A DNA stretch of 64,000 bases from Leptodontidium sp. MPI-SDFR-AT-0119 (Eukaryota > Ascomycota > Leotiomycetes > Helotiales > Leptodontidiaceae). Shown here piece by piece: positions 34,780 to 46,542 of this stretch. The translations under genes and the position numbers were made by a program. The first letter of the stretch is position 1. Each line of letters begins with the position of its first letter. The notes beneath the pieces are model-generated. The model did no database searches, was not told where the DNA came from, and saw only the letters and a list, made by a program, of their open reading frames with translations. Location: NCBI GenBank assembly GCA_020726505.1, contig JAHLEZ010000003.1, positions 1,178,001-1,242,000 of the forward strand. Reading direction: 5' to 3'.

Positions 34780-35692
34780 TTTATGAGAAAGATTACTCCA
34801 CACGGGAGTCAGTCTCGCCTCGCTTGATACATACAATAACAGAAGAAGAAAAAGTAAGCCTGGCTGTGCCTCCCTGTGGTAAATTCGTTTCATTTCATTA
34901 GAAACGCTGAATATATGAGGAATCGCCAGCATAATAATTTACACAGCACACACCTTGCATGGTCTTGCGTGCTACGGGCTTATATCGCTTGTTTTGCGGG
35001 TGTGCTTGCCATGGATGGCATTGGGAATCAAACTGCACAGCATAGCACATCACACCACCGATCGATCGATGGATTAAACTCAATTCAACCTCCTAGCAAA
35101 AACTCCCATGGCTACACTTTAATAGGAAAATTTATATATCTACAAAGTCTAAAAGAGTATTGCCGTTTCACTTAGTCTACTGGGCAGCTTCAGCCGAGTT
35201 ACCAAGACACGTCACGGTCTCAGGTGAACCCTTCACAACCCTCCCAACACACGTCCTGGAGAAAACATGAGATGGCTTCTGCACTCCGTCCACGCAGTCG
35301 TCATGTCTGTCTTATCTATCGGTCCTGATGGCCAGAACTAGGGACCACAACGATGGTGATACAGACATCGTCGCAGCAGCTGGTGACGAAATGCCAGCCC
35401 TGCTTGCCGATTTAAAGCAATAGAACAATAGTCGGTTGTCGGCACCTCTTGGGTCGATGACCAGACCTTTTTGTTTCGCTTCGCTTCGTAAAATGCTGCT
35501 GACGTTGGCCTTTTCATCTCATCTTTCACTTGCCCCAACCAGATGGATTGGATTGTGATCTTATCAATCAGGATATGATCTGTACGCGTGGATCGCACTC
35601 TACCATCGAAACCAAACATCTTGGGAGCAGAAACGCCGACTCCAGGCGTTGGAGGTTTCGATGTCCATGTTGGAAAGTCGGAGCACGTTGAT

Positions 35693-38539
35693 TCAGATGC
35701 ACAATTCGTCTTCACTGTCGCTGAGAGGAACGGCTTTCATAGACCTGGTTTTCGGTGGCATTGCTGGCTTTGCCTGACGTGGACGCCGGGTATTGGATTT
35801 CCCCGTGCTTGTAACATCTTTCAAAGCTCGATCGCTGTGAGATAACCCTGAGAGGATACTCAACTCATCATCGCTATCGTCAAACAATTGCCAAGCTTGA
35901 CTCGAGCGAAGCGCCCTCCTCCCCAGTCTTGGTACTCGGTCGACGAACTCTCGGCGTCCTGTAGACTCGCTGCTATCGTTTGATACTACCGATGATGCGT
36001 TGGAGACGAATGAATCTTCGAACATTTGCCAGTCTTGACTGTTGCGAAGTAGCTTCCTGTTAACTCTGGGTGCTCTATCGATCATCGGCAGTCCATGAGA
36101 TATTAGGCTTCCGAGTAAAGTAGATGAACCATACGAGACAAGCGAATCTTCGACGGACGAGACCTCCATCTTGCTGATGTCATCTTCAGATCCAGATTCC
36201 ACGAGGTCCTGAGATGATTCAGAGCCAAGCTCATCATCGCTCTCGACTGGACCTGTTCCTTCAAGAATGGAGTCCGCTTCATCTTCGGATGCAAATTCAA
36301 TGACCTCATGTTCTAAGCCACTGGGGGCCATTGGTAGAGAGTATACACCAACCGAGTCGTCAAAGTTCGGACTGCTAAATGGAGAAGAGCAAACATGCAC
36401 AACTGGAGCTGGTTGGCTTTCGAGTCTTCGCAGTTTTGGTGGAGGTCGATAAGGAGTGTCGCATTCGGAGTCATCAGCAAAAGCTTTCGGGGCAATGATC
36501 TTTGATTTGGCAACAGCTGCAGGTGTTGCGGTCACCCACTCGCCGATGCCTTCCTCCCAACGGAATCCGCTCATATCATCGTCAAACCCCTCTTCACTTG
36601 ATTCATGCAGACTCGTATCGACGTCAATCCTTCTTGCACAGAACTTGGCATCCACGCTGGCAGCATAGTCAATGTGCCTACGGCCCGGGACTTTTTGGGC
36701 AAATGCAAAGGCGCTGTCGACAATCAGCCCTTGAATAAAACTGCTTCCATCGTTCTCGGATGCTAAGACCTCCATTAGGAGGTGCATCTGTTCGAGATGT
36801 TCGAAACCTGGGCTGGTGGATCCCCTTCCACAGCATCGGGCGACTTGACAGATGAAATTGACGGCTTGAGTGTACGCAGAGGAAACCCCTGAGCTGGGGC
36901 CCTTTTGCTGCAGTCGGGCCAGAAGTAAATTAATCAACGAGTCGTCTTGGTCAGTCAAGTTGGGATATTGATCTCGGACGATCAAATTCGACAGCAATAA
37001 CAAGATCTGCAAATCAGAGGTACCACTTTGAACAAGACATCCTTCCAGAATGGCGATAATATGGCCATATCTAGCAGGATTACCGATACTCTCCGTGTCC
37101 TCTTGTTGAGATTCCTTGCTCAGTCTCACAATCGACGAGAGGGTTGTGAGGAGGCTCGAGAAAGTATTCTTAACGGCTTCCGATACTGCACTGTTGGTCG
37201 AAGTAGATCGGCCCGGCTTTGCAGAAGAGAGTAATGATAACGCATTGTCTAGGAAGGTAATAGCATCTTCGTCGATCATACCGGGAGTGAGGTGTTGAAT
37301 AGCCTTGGTCCAAACAGGCGCAAATTCTTTGGTCGCAAGCCATTCAATAGGGAGCAGTCCATTCGAGAGTATACTTGACAGTTCCCTAAATTGAAAGGAT
37401 CTGCGGCTAGTGAATTCAGTAAAGTTCCGTAGCATCAACAGTGGACAGGTTGGTGTGTCATAAAGTGTTTTCGGGCTTGGGTATTGCTTCGAGGATAACA
37501 GAGCTGAAAGAAGGCATTGGGCTTCTTCGATAGCAAATGAGTTAATGCAAAGGGCGATCAAGACACCACAGAATCCGTCATCGAATATGCCCAAATGAAT
37601 AGCATCGCTAAGTACTTGGATCCCATGTGATCGAACGATAACCTTCAAGCGTTTCCAACCATGTCTAGATGATCCAAAAGACTCCAATTCGTCATATATC
37701 TCGGTTGAGATGTCCCTCTGGTTGAGTGCTGTTTTGCCACCCGTTTCCTCCATGTGTGCTTCTAGCAAGCCTTCTTGCTGAGTGATATAGCGCGGAACTG
37801 CGTCAAGTACCATTGATAACAATGATCGTGGTCCTTTTGGTTTCGTCTTTTCCTCCGATCCATCCTTTGTTGTTGTACGAAGCAATGCCTCCAGTCCATT
37901 ATAAATGCCCTCATAAGTCGTATATCGCGCTGCTGTCACCTTCTGCCGTAAGTCTCGTAAGGTTTCGGATGGTTGGAATTGGCCTTCTCCATCATTGGCC
38001 ATATACCGTGTTCTGGGGCGCTTGTTCCTTTGGAGAATCTCTGCCTGTGGTTCGTCGATTGTCGGCCATAGTGGAGGGGGTGGGAGATGATTCTCACCCC
38101 TAGCCCGGGCAAGTATAGGGGTTGGAACTGTAACCTCCCCAGGAAGCAAAGACGTTCTTCCTTTCTTTGGCACTGCGGGTCGAGACCGCCCTTTAGTAGC
38201 TTCCAGGCCATTTCCTCCTCTTCCTCCTCTGCCAGAGTATGTTTGTCTGATCCGCTTCTTTGTTTTGGTCCACTCTGCATCGACAACACTCGGATCACGG
38301 TGTGCGACTGCCCTTCCGTTACCAAAAGCCTCTTTGCCCGTGGATTGGAACCGCGAAAGATCCTTTTTGAGTATGGCTACTCTCGAGGTTAGGGCTCGAA
38401 GTAGTCGGTGGCATCGCGCAGCTGTCCATTCCTGCTCCTGGTCGGCATTGAGCAATCTCGTATTGATTGTCGATTCTCGCCGTCTAACTGGTGTAAACGT
38501 ATGCAAATTGCTGCTTGAAAAGGGTACTGTTAAGTCCAT
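35693..38539 (-). CDS. large unrecognised nuclear-type protein with C-terminal repeats
   Basis: Single exon, 948 residues. I do not recognise the family. The N-terminus contains a helical block (about residues 33-65, ending LLRALTSRVAILKKDLSRF) and a basic RGGRGG region near 105. A helical middle (about 210-660) includes YEGIYNGLEALLRTT, HGWKRLKVIVRSHGIQVLSD and FAIEEAQCLLSALLSS and looks like an alpha-solenoid. The C-terminal third is acidic and Ser-rich. It carries a duplicated motif, RAPRVNRKLLRNSQDWQMFE and, about 55 residues on, RVPRLGRRALRSSQAWQLFD. The tail is basic then acidic (SDSEDELCI). This layout suggests a chromatin or DNA-repair partner, but that is only a guess. It is divergent from CLU1. 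Confidence 0.75.
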   Translation of the reverse strand: MDLTVPFSSSNLHTFTPVRRRESTINTRLLNADQEQEWTAARCHRLLRALTSRVAILKKDLSRFQSTGKEAFGNGRAVAHRDPSVVDAEWTKTKKRIRQTYSGRGGRGGNGLEATKGRSRPAVPKKGRTSLLPGEVTVPTPILARARGENHLPPPPLWPTIDEPQAEILQRNKRPRTRYMANDGEGQFQPSETLRDLRQKVTAARYTTYEGIYNGLEALLRTTTKDGSEEKTKPKGPRSLLSMVLDAVPRYITQQEGLLEAHMEETGGKTALNQRDISTEIYDELESFGSSRHGWKRLKVIVRSHGIQVLSDAIHLGIFDDGFCGVLIALCINSFAIEEAQCLLSALLSSKQYPSPKTLYDTPTCPLLMLRNFTEFTSRRSFQFRELSSILSNGLLPIEWLATKEFAPVWTKAIQHLTPGMIDEDAITFLDNALSLLSSAKPGRSTSTNSAVSEAVKNTFSSLLTTLSSIVRLSKESQQEDTESIGNPARYGHIIAILEGCLVQSGTSDLQILLLLSNLIVRDQYPNLTDQDDSLINLLLARLQQKGPSSGVSSAYTQAVNFICQVARCCGRGSTSPGFEHLEQMHLLMEVLASENDGSSFIQGLIVDSAFAFAQKVPGRRHIDYAASVDAKFCARRIDVDTSLHESSEEGFDDDMSGFRWEEGIGEWVTATPAAVAKSKIIAPKAFADDSECDTPYRPPPKLRRLESQPAPVVHVCSSPFSSPNFDDSVGVYSLPMAPSGLEHEVIEFASEDEADSILEGTGPVESDDELGSESSQDLVESGSEDDISKMEVSSVEDSLVSYGSSTLLGSLISHGLPMIDRAPRVNRKLLRNSQDWQMFEDSFVSNASSVVSNDSSESTGRREFVDRVPRLGRRALRSSQAWQLFDDSDDELSILSGLSHSDRALKDVTSTGKSNTRRPRQAKPAMPPKTRSMKAVPLSDSEDELCI

Positions 38540-39045
38540 AATTGGACTGTCTGGCGCAATGTCAACAAAATAAATTGAATTTCGACTTGTACAGGGAGTG
38601 ATAGCTTACTACTGGGATTTCCTAGGACGCAATGACAATGTTCAAAGCAAGTACATGAGGAATCAAAATGAAAGCAATGCAAGCTGTAAGTGTGGACTGT
38701 AAAGGAATAAAAGCGATGAAGCGCAGCTCTGATTATCCTTGTTGTTGAAATTGGGAGACCCTCAGCCGGCTCATGCTGTAAACAAACGAACAGCGTCCCG
38801 ATTGGCTGCAGCGCAAGGCTGTTTATGCCGGGCTCCGAAGCGTCCCGTGCATCTCTCGAATTTTTTTGATCCCTACTGGATTGCATCTCTCCTGAAAAGC
38901 CTCCTTCCTCTCTGTTCAATACTCCTTCTACCAATTGCCTCCTTGTACCAACAATCACCGTCTCTCCTTCGCCTGCATATATCTGGGTTTCCTTCTGGCA
39001 TTGCTGCACTGACTGTACTTTATCTTTGAGCTCTTCTTCTTCAAC
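38540..39045. promoter_or_regulatory. divergent promoter between the 948-residue gene and CLU1
   Basis: 506 bases between divergent starts. An inverted CCAAT box (GATTGG) lies at 38800-38805. The CLU1 side is pyrimidine-rich and ends CTTCAACATGG. Confidence 0.4.
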
Positions 39046-42000
39046 ATGGCAGAAAACAATGACGCAAAGACTGTTTCTTCTGGTACGTTGATTTACAGCC
39101 CCAGCACCATTATGCCGAAGGTCAATTGGGCTCGAACTATCTTCATATGGCAAATGTGCATCTGACTGACCGCGCCTCGTCTTTTAGAAACTCCAGCTGG
39201 CTCTGCAGATAGCTCCAACAAAACCACCACCGATGTTGAGCATGCGACAAGCAATGGAGAGGCTGAAGGGGAGGAACAGGTTGAAAGTACGGCATGAAAC
39301 TATATTTCATACTGGAAATATATTGTATTTCAAGGGGGACATGTGCTGATTTATGTACAGCTATCTTTCAATTGACGGTCAACCTGCCGCATGAACCCAA
39401 AAAGATCCAGATCATGGTATGCCTTTTTCTATTATCAACAGTTTGTTTCAAATACTTACACCAGTAGGTCTCATCTCAAGAGGCAATCCATGATGTACGA
39501 CAATCGGTCATCGAGACACCAGGAACCTTCCAGTACTCGTGCTTCCACCTCGAGCACAAAGGGCAACGGATCAATGATTTTATCCAGATTTCAGAAGTCG
39601 AGGGCCTCACATCCGAATCCGAATTGACTCTCATCGAGGATCCATACACCGAAAAGGAGGCAAGATTACATGTCATTAGAGTGAGAGAGCTCATTGGTGC
39701 TGCTGGGGATCGAACGGATACTCTGCATGGTGTACTATCGGGACTTTCACTGCACGACTCCGTGACAGCCAGTGAGAACTCAGCAGATAGCGCAGCTGCC
39801 CACCCAATGTCCGGGTACGATTTCGATGCCCCTGGTGTGCTTTCGAATCTCTTGCCACAGGCCCAAGACCCATCACCCAAGACTGTCAAATCGATTTCAG
39901 TATCTCCTTGGAACCCTCCGCCATACCACTTGAGGCAAAAGGGCCATCTGCTATACATTCAGGTAACAACCATCGAGGGAGAGCAATACCAGATCACATC
40001 CCATGTTTCCGGCTTCTACGTAAACAAGTCCTCAAATGCCAAGTTCGACCCCTTCCCACGCGGTGCCCCAAAAGCACACTCAGCACACTCACTCCTGAAT
40101 TTGCTTGCTGAACTTTCCCCGGCCTTCGATGCCTCTTTCCAGAAACTCCAGGAGTTCAATAACTTGAAGGAACCTCTTGCTACTTTCCAAATCACAAATG
40201 CAACCCCAGCGAGCCCATGGGTAGTACCAAGCTCAACATCTCCTCTGGTTGCACACCAACCGGATATCACTCGAACACAGGAGAGTTTCTTGATCTCGGG
40301 TATTGAGAATACGGAGACACTAAGAGACTGGAACGAGGAATTTCAATCAACAAGAGAGTTGCCAAAGGAGACCGTCCAGGACCGTGTCTTCCGTGAGCGG
40401 TTGACTTCGAAACTCTTTGCTGATTACAATGAGGCAGCTGCTAGAGGTGCTATCCTAGTTGCTCGAGGAGAAGTGGCCCCTCTTAACCCTACCGAGGGAA
40501 GAGATGCTCAAATCTTTGTGTACAACAACGTCTTCTTCTCCTTTGGTGCAGATGGCGTGGGCACTTTTGCTTCTGAGGGAGGAGATGAAGCAGCCAGAGT
40601 TGCAACAGGCAAGGACGTTATGGGTGTTCGAATGGTAAACCAACTGGACATCGACGGTCTTTTCACGCCTGGCACGGTGGTCATTGACTACATGGGCAAG
40701 CGATTGGTAGGCCAGAGTATTGTTCCTGGTATCTTCAAGCAGCGGGACCCTGGAGAGAATCAGATCGATTACGGTGCGGTCGATGGAAAAGAAGTGGTAG
40801 CCTCCGACGAACGATTCGTACCTGTGTTCGAAAAGCTTTCAAAGGCTTTGAAAGTCAAGCAGCACGCGGTCTGGGATAAGGCTGGCAAGAAGCACGTACT
40901 TGAGGGTAGTGTGGAGACCAAGGGCCTGCTTGGCACAGATGGCCGAAAGTACGTCCTTGATTTGTACAGAATCACGCCTCTGGATATTTCCTGGATGGAG
41001 GAATATGGAACTGCAATCAGCAGTCCAGAGCAGGTGAATGGGGCAAGCAAGAGTGCATACCCACATAGGATGACTGTCTTGAGACCTGAGCTTGTTGAGG
41101 CCTACTCAAAATCCAAGTTGCGAGAATGGATCAATGTGGAGTTGGAGAAGAGACGTGCAGCTCAGCCCGAGAAGGCTGACGCCAAGGCAATTGAAGGCGA
41201 GGCTAGCGAGGATGCTTCAAAGGACGAGGAGAAAGACGCTTCTGACGAAGAGAAGCCGGTTGCAACAACGGATGATGCTTCTGACTTTGACAAGGAACGA
41301 ATCGACATTTCCAACTTCAGCTTTTCTCTTAACCCCGATGCGTTCAGCGGACAGGTTCCAGAGACTGATGCCGATAAAGAAGAGTTGGCTAAGGACGAGC
41401 AGGATGTCAAACTAGCATGCGAGTTTCTCCGCGCCACAGTGCTTCCGGAGTTGATCAGCGACCTGAAGGAGGGTGATGTTGGCTTCCCAATGGATGGACA
41501 ATCATTGAGCCGACTTTTGCACAAGAGAGGTATCAATATCAGATACTTGGGTAAACTTGCCGGGCTTGCCGAAGGCAAGAGACTCGAATGCTTGCGAGCT
41601 CTTACTCTGCAAGAGATGGTCTCAAGAGCCTTCAAGCATGTTGCAAGCAAATATCTCCGATATCTGCCTACGCCTTTGACTGCTTCTTGCATTGCTCACC
41701 TCCTCAATTGCTTGCTTGGGACTGGTCTGAACGCCAAGCCCAAGGCAGACATTGATGAGAGCATGGCTGCGCTCTACCCAGAAATCGCTCTGGACTTCCA
41801 AAAGGTATCTCCAGAAAGCTTACGAGAAGAAATTGAGGACGAGATTCTCAGACGTTACCAATACACCATCGAAGACTCTTGGGCCGCCAACATCAAGCCA
41901 GTTCAGCTCCTTCGAGAGGTCTCATTGAAGCTTGGGCTGCAACTTGAGTTGAAGGATTACCATTTTACTCCTCAGGATGCCAACGGTTCTGTTGAGCCTG

Positions 42001-43148
42001 CTGTCAACGGGCACGCCAAGGACAACGCTCCAAATGGCGAGAAGACTAGCAAGAAGAAGAAGAAGGCCCGTGATGGATCCCCAGCTTCTATTGCCTCCGT
42101 AAAGGTTTCGACGCCTCATACTTTCGTGCCAGACGATATTGTCAACATCGTCCCCGTCATCAAAGAAGCATCCCCTCGAAGCTCACTTGCAGAGGAAGCT
42201 CTTGAGGCTGGCCGGATTTCAATTATGCAAAACCAGAAAAAGCTTGGTCAAGACCTGCTTCTCGAATCCCTCTCTCTGCACGAACAGATCTATGGCATCA
42301 TCCACCCTGAAGTTGCGCGAGTTTATAACACCTTATCAATGTTGTATTATCAACTGGAAGAGAAGGAGGCCGCTGTCGAGCTTGCTCGCAAGGCAGTCAT
42401 TGTCTCTGAGAGAACTCTTGGTGTTGATAATGCCGAAACTCTCCTCAGCTACCTCAATCTGGGACTTTTCGGACACGCTAACGGCGACACCAAGCAAGCG
42501 TTGACTTATATCAAGCATGCTTTGGAACTTTGGAAAGTCATCTATGGCCCCAACCACCCTGACTCCATCACCACCATCAACAACGCGGCTGTCATGCTCC
42601 AGCACTTGAAGGAGTACCACGAGTCTCGCCTATGGTTCGAGGCTTCCCTCGCAGTCTGCGAGTCTGTCTTTGGCAAGGACTCCATCAACGCCGCAACTCT
42701 CCTCTTCCAACTCGCCCAAGCTCTTGCCCTCGACCAAGATCCCAAAGCTGCCGTGAACCGCATGCGACAATCCTACAACATTTTCCTCACAGCTCTCGGC
42801 CCCGCCGACAAGAACACCAAGGAAGCCGAGAGCTGGCTCGAGCAGCTCACCCAAAACGCCGTCTCCATCGCCAAACACGAGAAGGATGTCGAGGCTCGTC
42901 GTCTCCGCGCCGGCATCCAAGTCTCCCCACGTGTAACCCTCGGCCGAACCCGTCCTCAGCCTCAAGTCGGCCAGACTGCCGAGGCTACATCTGGACGTGA
43001 TCCTCGAAAGGGACTTGATTCTCGTAGCATCGACGAGCTGCTCAAGTTCATCGAAGGCACCGACTCAAAGACCAGCTCACCAAAGAAGCGCCCTGGCCGC
43101 AACACGAACCCCAAGCGTCGCGGCGGTTCCAGTACTCCTGTATCATAA
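39046..43148 (+). CDS. CLU1: Clu1/Tif31, clustered mitochondria protein
   Basis: Cytosolic RNA-binding protein needed for proper mitochondrial distribution; it co-purifies with eIF3 in yeast (Tif31, p135). Exons are 39046-39082, 39188-39286, 39361-39416 and 39468-43148, giving 1290 residues, the usual fungal length. A ubiquitin-like N-terminal domain begins around residue 47 (IFQLTVNLPHEPKKIQIMVS). The CLU domain lies around 350-600, starting near TLRDWNEEFQSTRELP. The eIF3 p135 helical domain (around 700-860) has VSRAFKHVASKYLRYLP. TPR repeats follow (about 1009-1180), then a basic tail, KKRPGRNTNPKRRGG. An acidic Lys/Glu linker sits near 620-660. The three short 5' exons carry the start; the first intron is 105 bases. 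Confidence 0.93.
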
Positions 43149-44406
43149 AAACTCCAAGGCATAAAATGGGAGAGGGGGGGTTGAAAATACGGAAGGGGTT
43201 GGGGAAGGAAGCATTTGGGCGGCGTATGAGCTCGTTTTTTTCTGAGCTTTGTTTGTTTTGAATTGATTGTACTGTACTGATACTTTGGTGGTTTTCTCGT
43301 GGCACATTGGTGGTGGTCGATGTTTGTACATGAATGTTTGTGTACACACCTTATGGATGTTGCCCTCCACTCTCACGGCCGATGACACGAGTATACATAT
43401 CTCGACTGTAATTATACTTTAGGCGCCGGGTTAGAATGCTAGCACCGGTTGTAATCAAAAAGACATATCCCTCCTCATATCAAGCATCAACAAGTTTTCA
43501 AATCCTAGAGCCTTACACAGGAAGTGACTGAAGGCCTGTCAGTAACATCTGACGGAAGCGGAGATGACGCATTCCTGCCGTTACAATGCTCAAAGATCTG
43601 CTAGCCATGTAAAAAGATGGAAGTTCTAAGTAGATATTCAGCTCGTAGCATTTTGATAATAGTAGCTCAAATGAGAAGTAGCTATTTACAATATAGACGC
43701 GGCTATTTCTTGATCTCTCACTAGAACTACCTGAACTACCAGAATAAGACATTATATCCATGATCATACCCGGGAATAGATCTCGAGTTAATATCATGTG
43801 GAATAGATAGCTCGCCGTGGAAGATATGGACACCCAGTTCCAATCATAAGAATGCCCATTTCAGATCATAAGGCGGAAGAGGTAGTCTTCAACCCCGCTT
43901 GAATTCCTAGGATAGGAAACATTACGAGAATCCTACCAGGCTTGTTCGAATCCCCAAGTGTTAGTGTCAAGTTCCAACATGATCAAACAAACCTGGATAA
44001 TTAAACCGAAAGAGGGCTTCATCAAGTCTTATTCAGCATCGTGCACAAAAAATGAGTGAAGTCCTGTCGATTGATTGCTAACACCTACGCAAATAAGCCG
44101 ACAGCAAACCCAACCAACCATACCAAACACCCCTGAAAAACAACGAGTTCCATTACTCCATGCAAGTTTTGTTACAAACTGTGGCCGTTAGAAACAACCG
44201 TCAGATGACCACCTTTCGCTATGCAGTATCGTGGCAGAAAGTAAAAGGGAAATGGGATGAATTCGTCTCACGTCCATCCGTCCATCTACCCATTCTCGTC
44301 CCACCACGAAAGTTTCCAGGAAACAAACCAACGCCATTTTTTTGGTTGAGAGAAGCACGCAGACACAATTACAGTAATAGTAAAAGCAGGAGAGAAAAGA
44401 TCAAAC
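43149..44406. other. convergent intergenic region, no gene recognised
   Basis: About 1.26 kb between the stops of CLU1 and the forkhead gene. Contains their 3' ends, one GTACTGTAC-like element near 43269-43278 and an AT-rich middle. Nothing else recognised. Confidence 0.5.
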
Positions 44407-46542
44407 TCAAGGTTGCCCAGCTCTAGCGACAGCAACACTGGTAGCAGCAGGAGCATGGAAGGAGCTAATGCTTTGGAAACCTCTGTGGCAAAAATTAGCA
44501 AGCCTTGCTCAGAATTCTATGGAAAGATTTCATACCTAGCAAGATCAAAGCCTTGGCCCTCCTCCTCGATCTCCTCGGCGTCTTCCTGCTTTACAGGCAA
44601 AGTGTTTCGGGTAGGACTGGCGGCGGAAGATCGACGGACTGGGGCAGGGCTGCTGCTCGGAGGGAGAGCAGGACCGCCAGCCGAGCCTTTAACAGGACTC
44701 AAGTCAAACGACGGTCCCTTCATTGGCGTGTTGCCGATGTCCGCGTATTTCCAAAAGGGAGCTGGAGAACTGGTTGGCATATGTTGACTCGGTCGTTGAG
44801 CTGTGCTTGGAGGAGCAAGACGGGGATGAACACGATGAGGAGCGGGGGTTACGAACGAGCTTTCTTCATGCACCATAGAAGACGGAAGAGTAGGTGGAGA
44901 TCCAGGAGTATCATCAGAAAGACCAAACGAATTTCCTTGCTGTCTCTTGTGGCGTGGGAGCGGACTTCCATCACCAGGAACGTCCTCCATCGATCGCGAC
45001 ATTTGTCCTCCTCGGTCGGGTGTTTGTTGAGGGTCGTTTGACTTGAATGAACTCAAGCCAGGTGAGGCAGGGGAGGGCTTCAGCTTTTGAATCGACTCCT
45101 TGGGGATCCGAGCCACGAAAGCAGCTGGTGAACCAGTGCCGGGTGAGCCTCGGTGACCTCCTCGGCCGCCTCGGAAACAGCTTCTTGCCATATCATCGCG
45201 CATCTCCGGTACAATGTGCCACTTCATACCCTTGCCTGGCTCATCGGTCTCACGAGCAACCTTGGCGAAGGCCTTGTTCAGAGAAAGATTGTGACGAATG
45301 GAATTCTATGGAAATATCAGAATGTCAATAAACCTTTGATATCCGATGGCCTAAACTTACCTGCCATCCACTGGGAACCTGCTGACGATAATAAGCATAC
45401 TTATCCGTGATGTAGTTATAAATGCCAGCGAGCGTAAGCTTCTCGCCTTCCGCGTGGAGGATGGCCTGGCTGATCAACTGGGCATAGCTGTACGAGGGTT
45501 TCAAGTGGCCATTGGCATCGAGGCTATAGTCAATATCTTCGGAGTTCATGAGCATAGTCCCACCAGGATATCCAGGAGACTTTCCTATTGAGTATGGAGC
45601 CTTACTTCTGGCGCTGGTTGGCGTTCCTGGGCGTCGATAATTAGGAGGAGCGGGGGCAATTGGCATCTGACCGTTCAAGGGGATCTGAAGAGGTCCAGAG
45701 GTGGATGAGCCGTTGGATCCGTCTTGTGTCTTGTCATCGTCCACGATCTGGATCAGGCCGGCTCTGTGCAAATACCTATCGTGAACCTGCAAAGTTCCAT
45801 TGGGCGTTGGCATAACCCACATCATCTCAACGCCACCAATCTCGATGACCTCTCCATTGACCAGAATATGACGGTCTCCTCTGCGAAGACTCGTATTGTC
45901 AATCTTGACACCATTGCGGCCTTGAACAAGTAAGGTCCAATGCTCGGAGTCGGTATCGTAGTAGATCTCGGAGTGGGATCGCGAGACAACCTTGTTTGGT
46001 CCAAGATCAATGTGTATAGGGTTGTCCTTTTCCTTGGCAGGGACTGCGGTCGATTGACTGTCACCCTCACCCGATAGTGCTGCTGGTTCTCCCTCTGGTG
46101 GTCGACCGATGGTAACCTTGACTACAGTGACATAGAACGACCAGTCCCTACCAGCCAGCTTGGCATAAGCTGTGACAGATTGATTCGGGGTCTCCTTGAA
46201 CTTTTCATTGGAGTGATCTTTCGCAACCTGGACAAATCGTGGAGGGAGGGCGAGGTAGGGGATAACGGTCTCGATCAATCTGTCGTCGTCCATTGCAATA
46301 TCGGCGCGGTTGGTGGGAAGAGGCTTGTCCGGCTCTGGTTCCTCTGGAACCGCCTCCTCGACGGGCTCCTCGACCTTTGATGCGGTCAGAGTTGTTGCTG
46401 GATGTGCCTGGGTATCTCGACTCACCTTCATGTTCTCCTTCTTTCTTCGCTTTGCGGGGCGGGAGGGGGAGGAGTCGGGAACCTCGATGTCTTTGTTGAC
46501 TTCCTTGCGAGCTCGCACGGAGCGCTTCGAAGAGACGGGCAT
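44407..46542 (-). CDS. FHA plus forkhead transcription factor (Fkh1/Fkh2 type)
   Basis: Nuclear regulator with the two-domain layout of yeast Fkh1/Fkh2, which control G2/M genes. Exons are 46542-45361, 45305-44536 and 44482-44407, giving 675 residues. An FHA domain lies at about 120-250, with the [11 protein letters not shown] and [14 protein letters not shown] motifs that bind phosphothreonine. The forkhead domain is at about 350-440: [20 protein letters not shown], then the 55-base intron between SGWQ and [13 protein letters not shown], then KWHIVPEM. The C-terminal 230 residues are disordered, with many SP/TP sites (possible CDK targets) and an acidic stretch near the last intron. A basic KRRKKE near 33 may be a nuclear signal. 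Whether it is the Fkh1 or Fkh2 counterpart cannot be told. Confidence 0.92.

Larger units (their letters stand above)
32169..35692. other. long repeat-rich intergenic region
   Basis: About 3.5 kb. 32690-33350 holds GGGA, GGTT and GT microsatellites and G-rich purine stretches; 33190-33460 and 34416-34434 hold GTACAGTAC-type elements. A 234-codon open frame at 33853-34557 is low-complexity and probably chance. One small frame at 34564 is listed separately. Part of the region is the promoter of the ferric reductase. Confidence 0.5.

Noticed and set aside
35693..38539. Idea that the 948-residue protein is a WAPL homologue
   Set aside because: A helical repeat middle and a link to nuclear function would fit, but I could not match the conserved WAPL motifs, so it is left unrecognised.
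43941..43960. GTTCGAATCC-like stretch resembling a tRNA B box
   Set aside because: No matching A box or cloverleaf arms nearby; no tRNA can be folded by eye.
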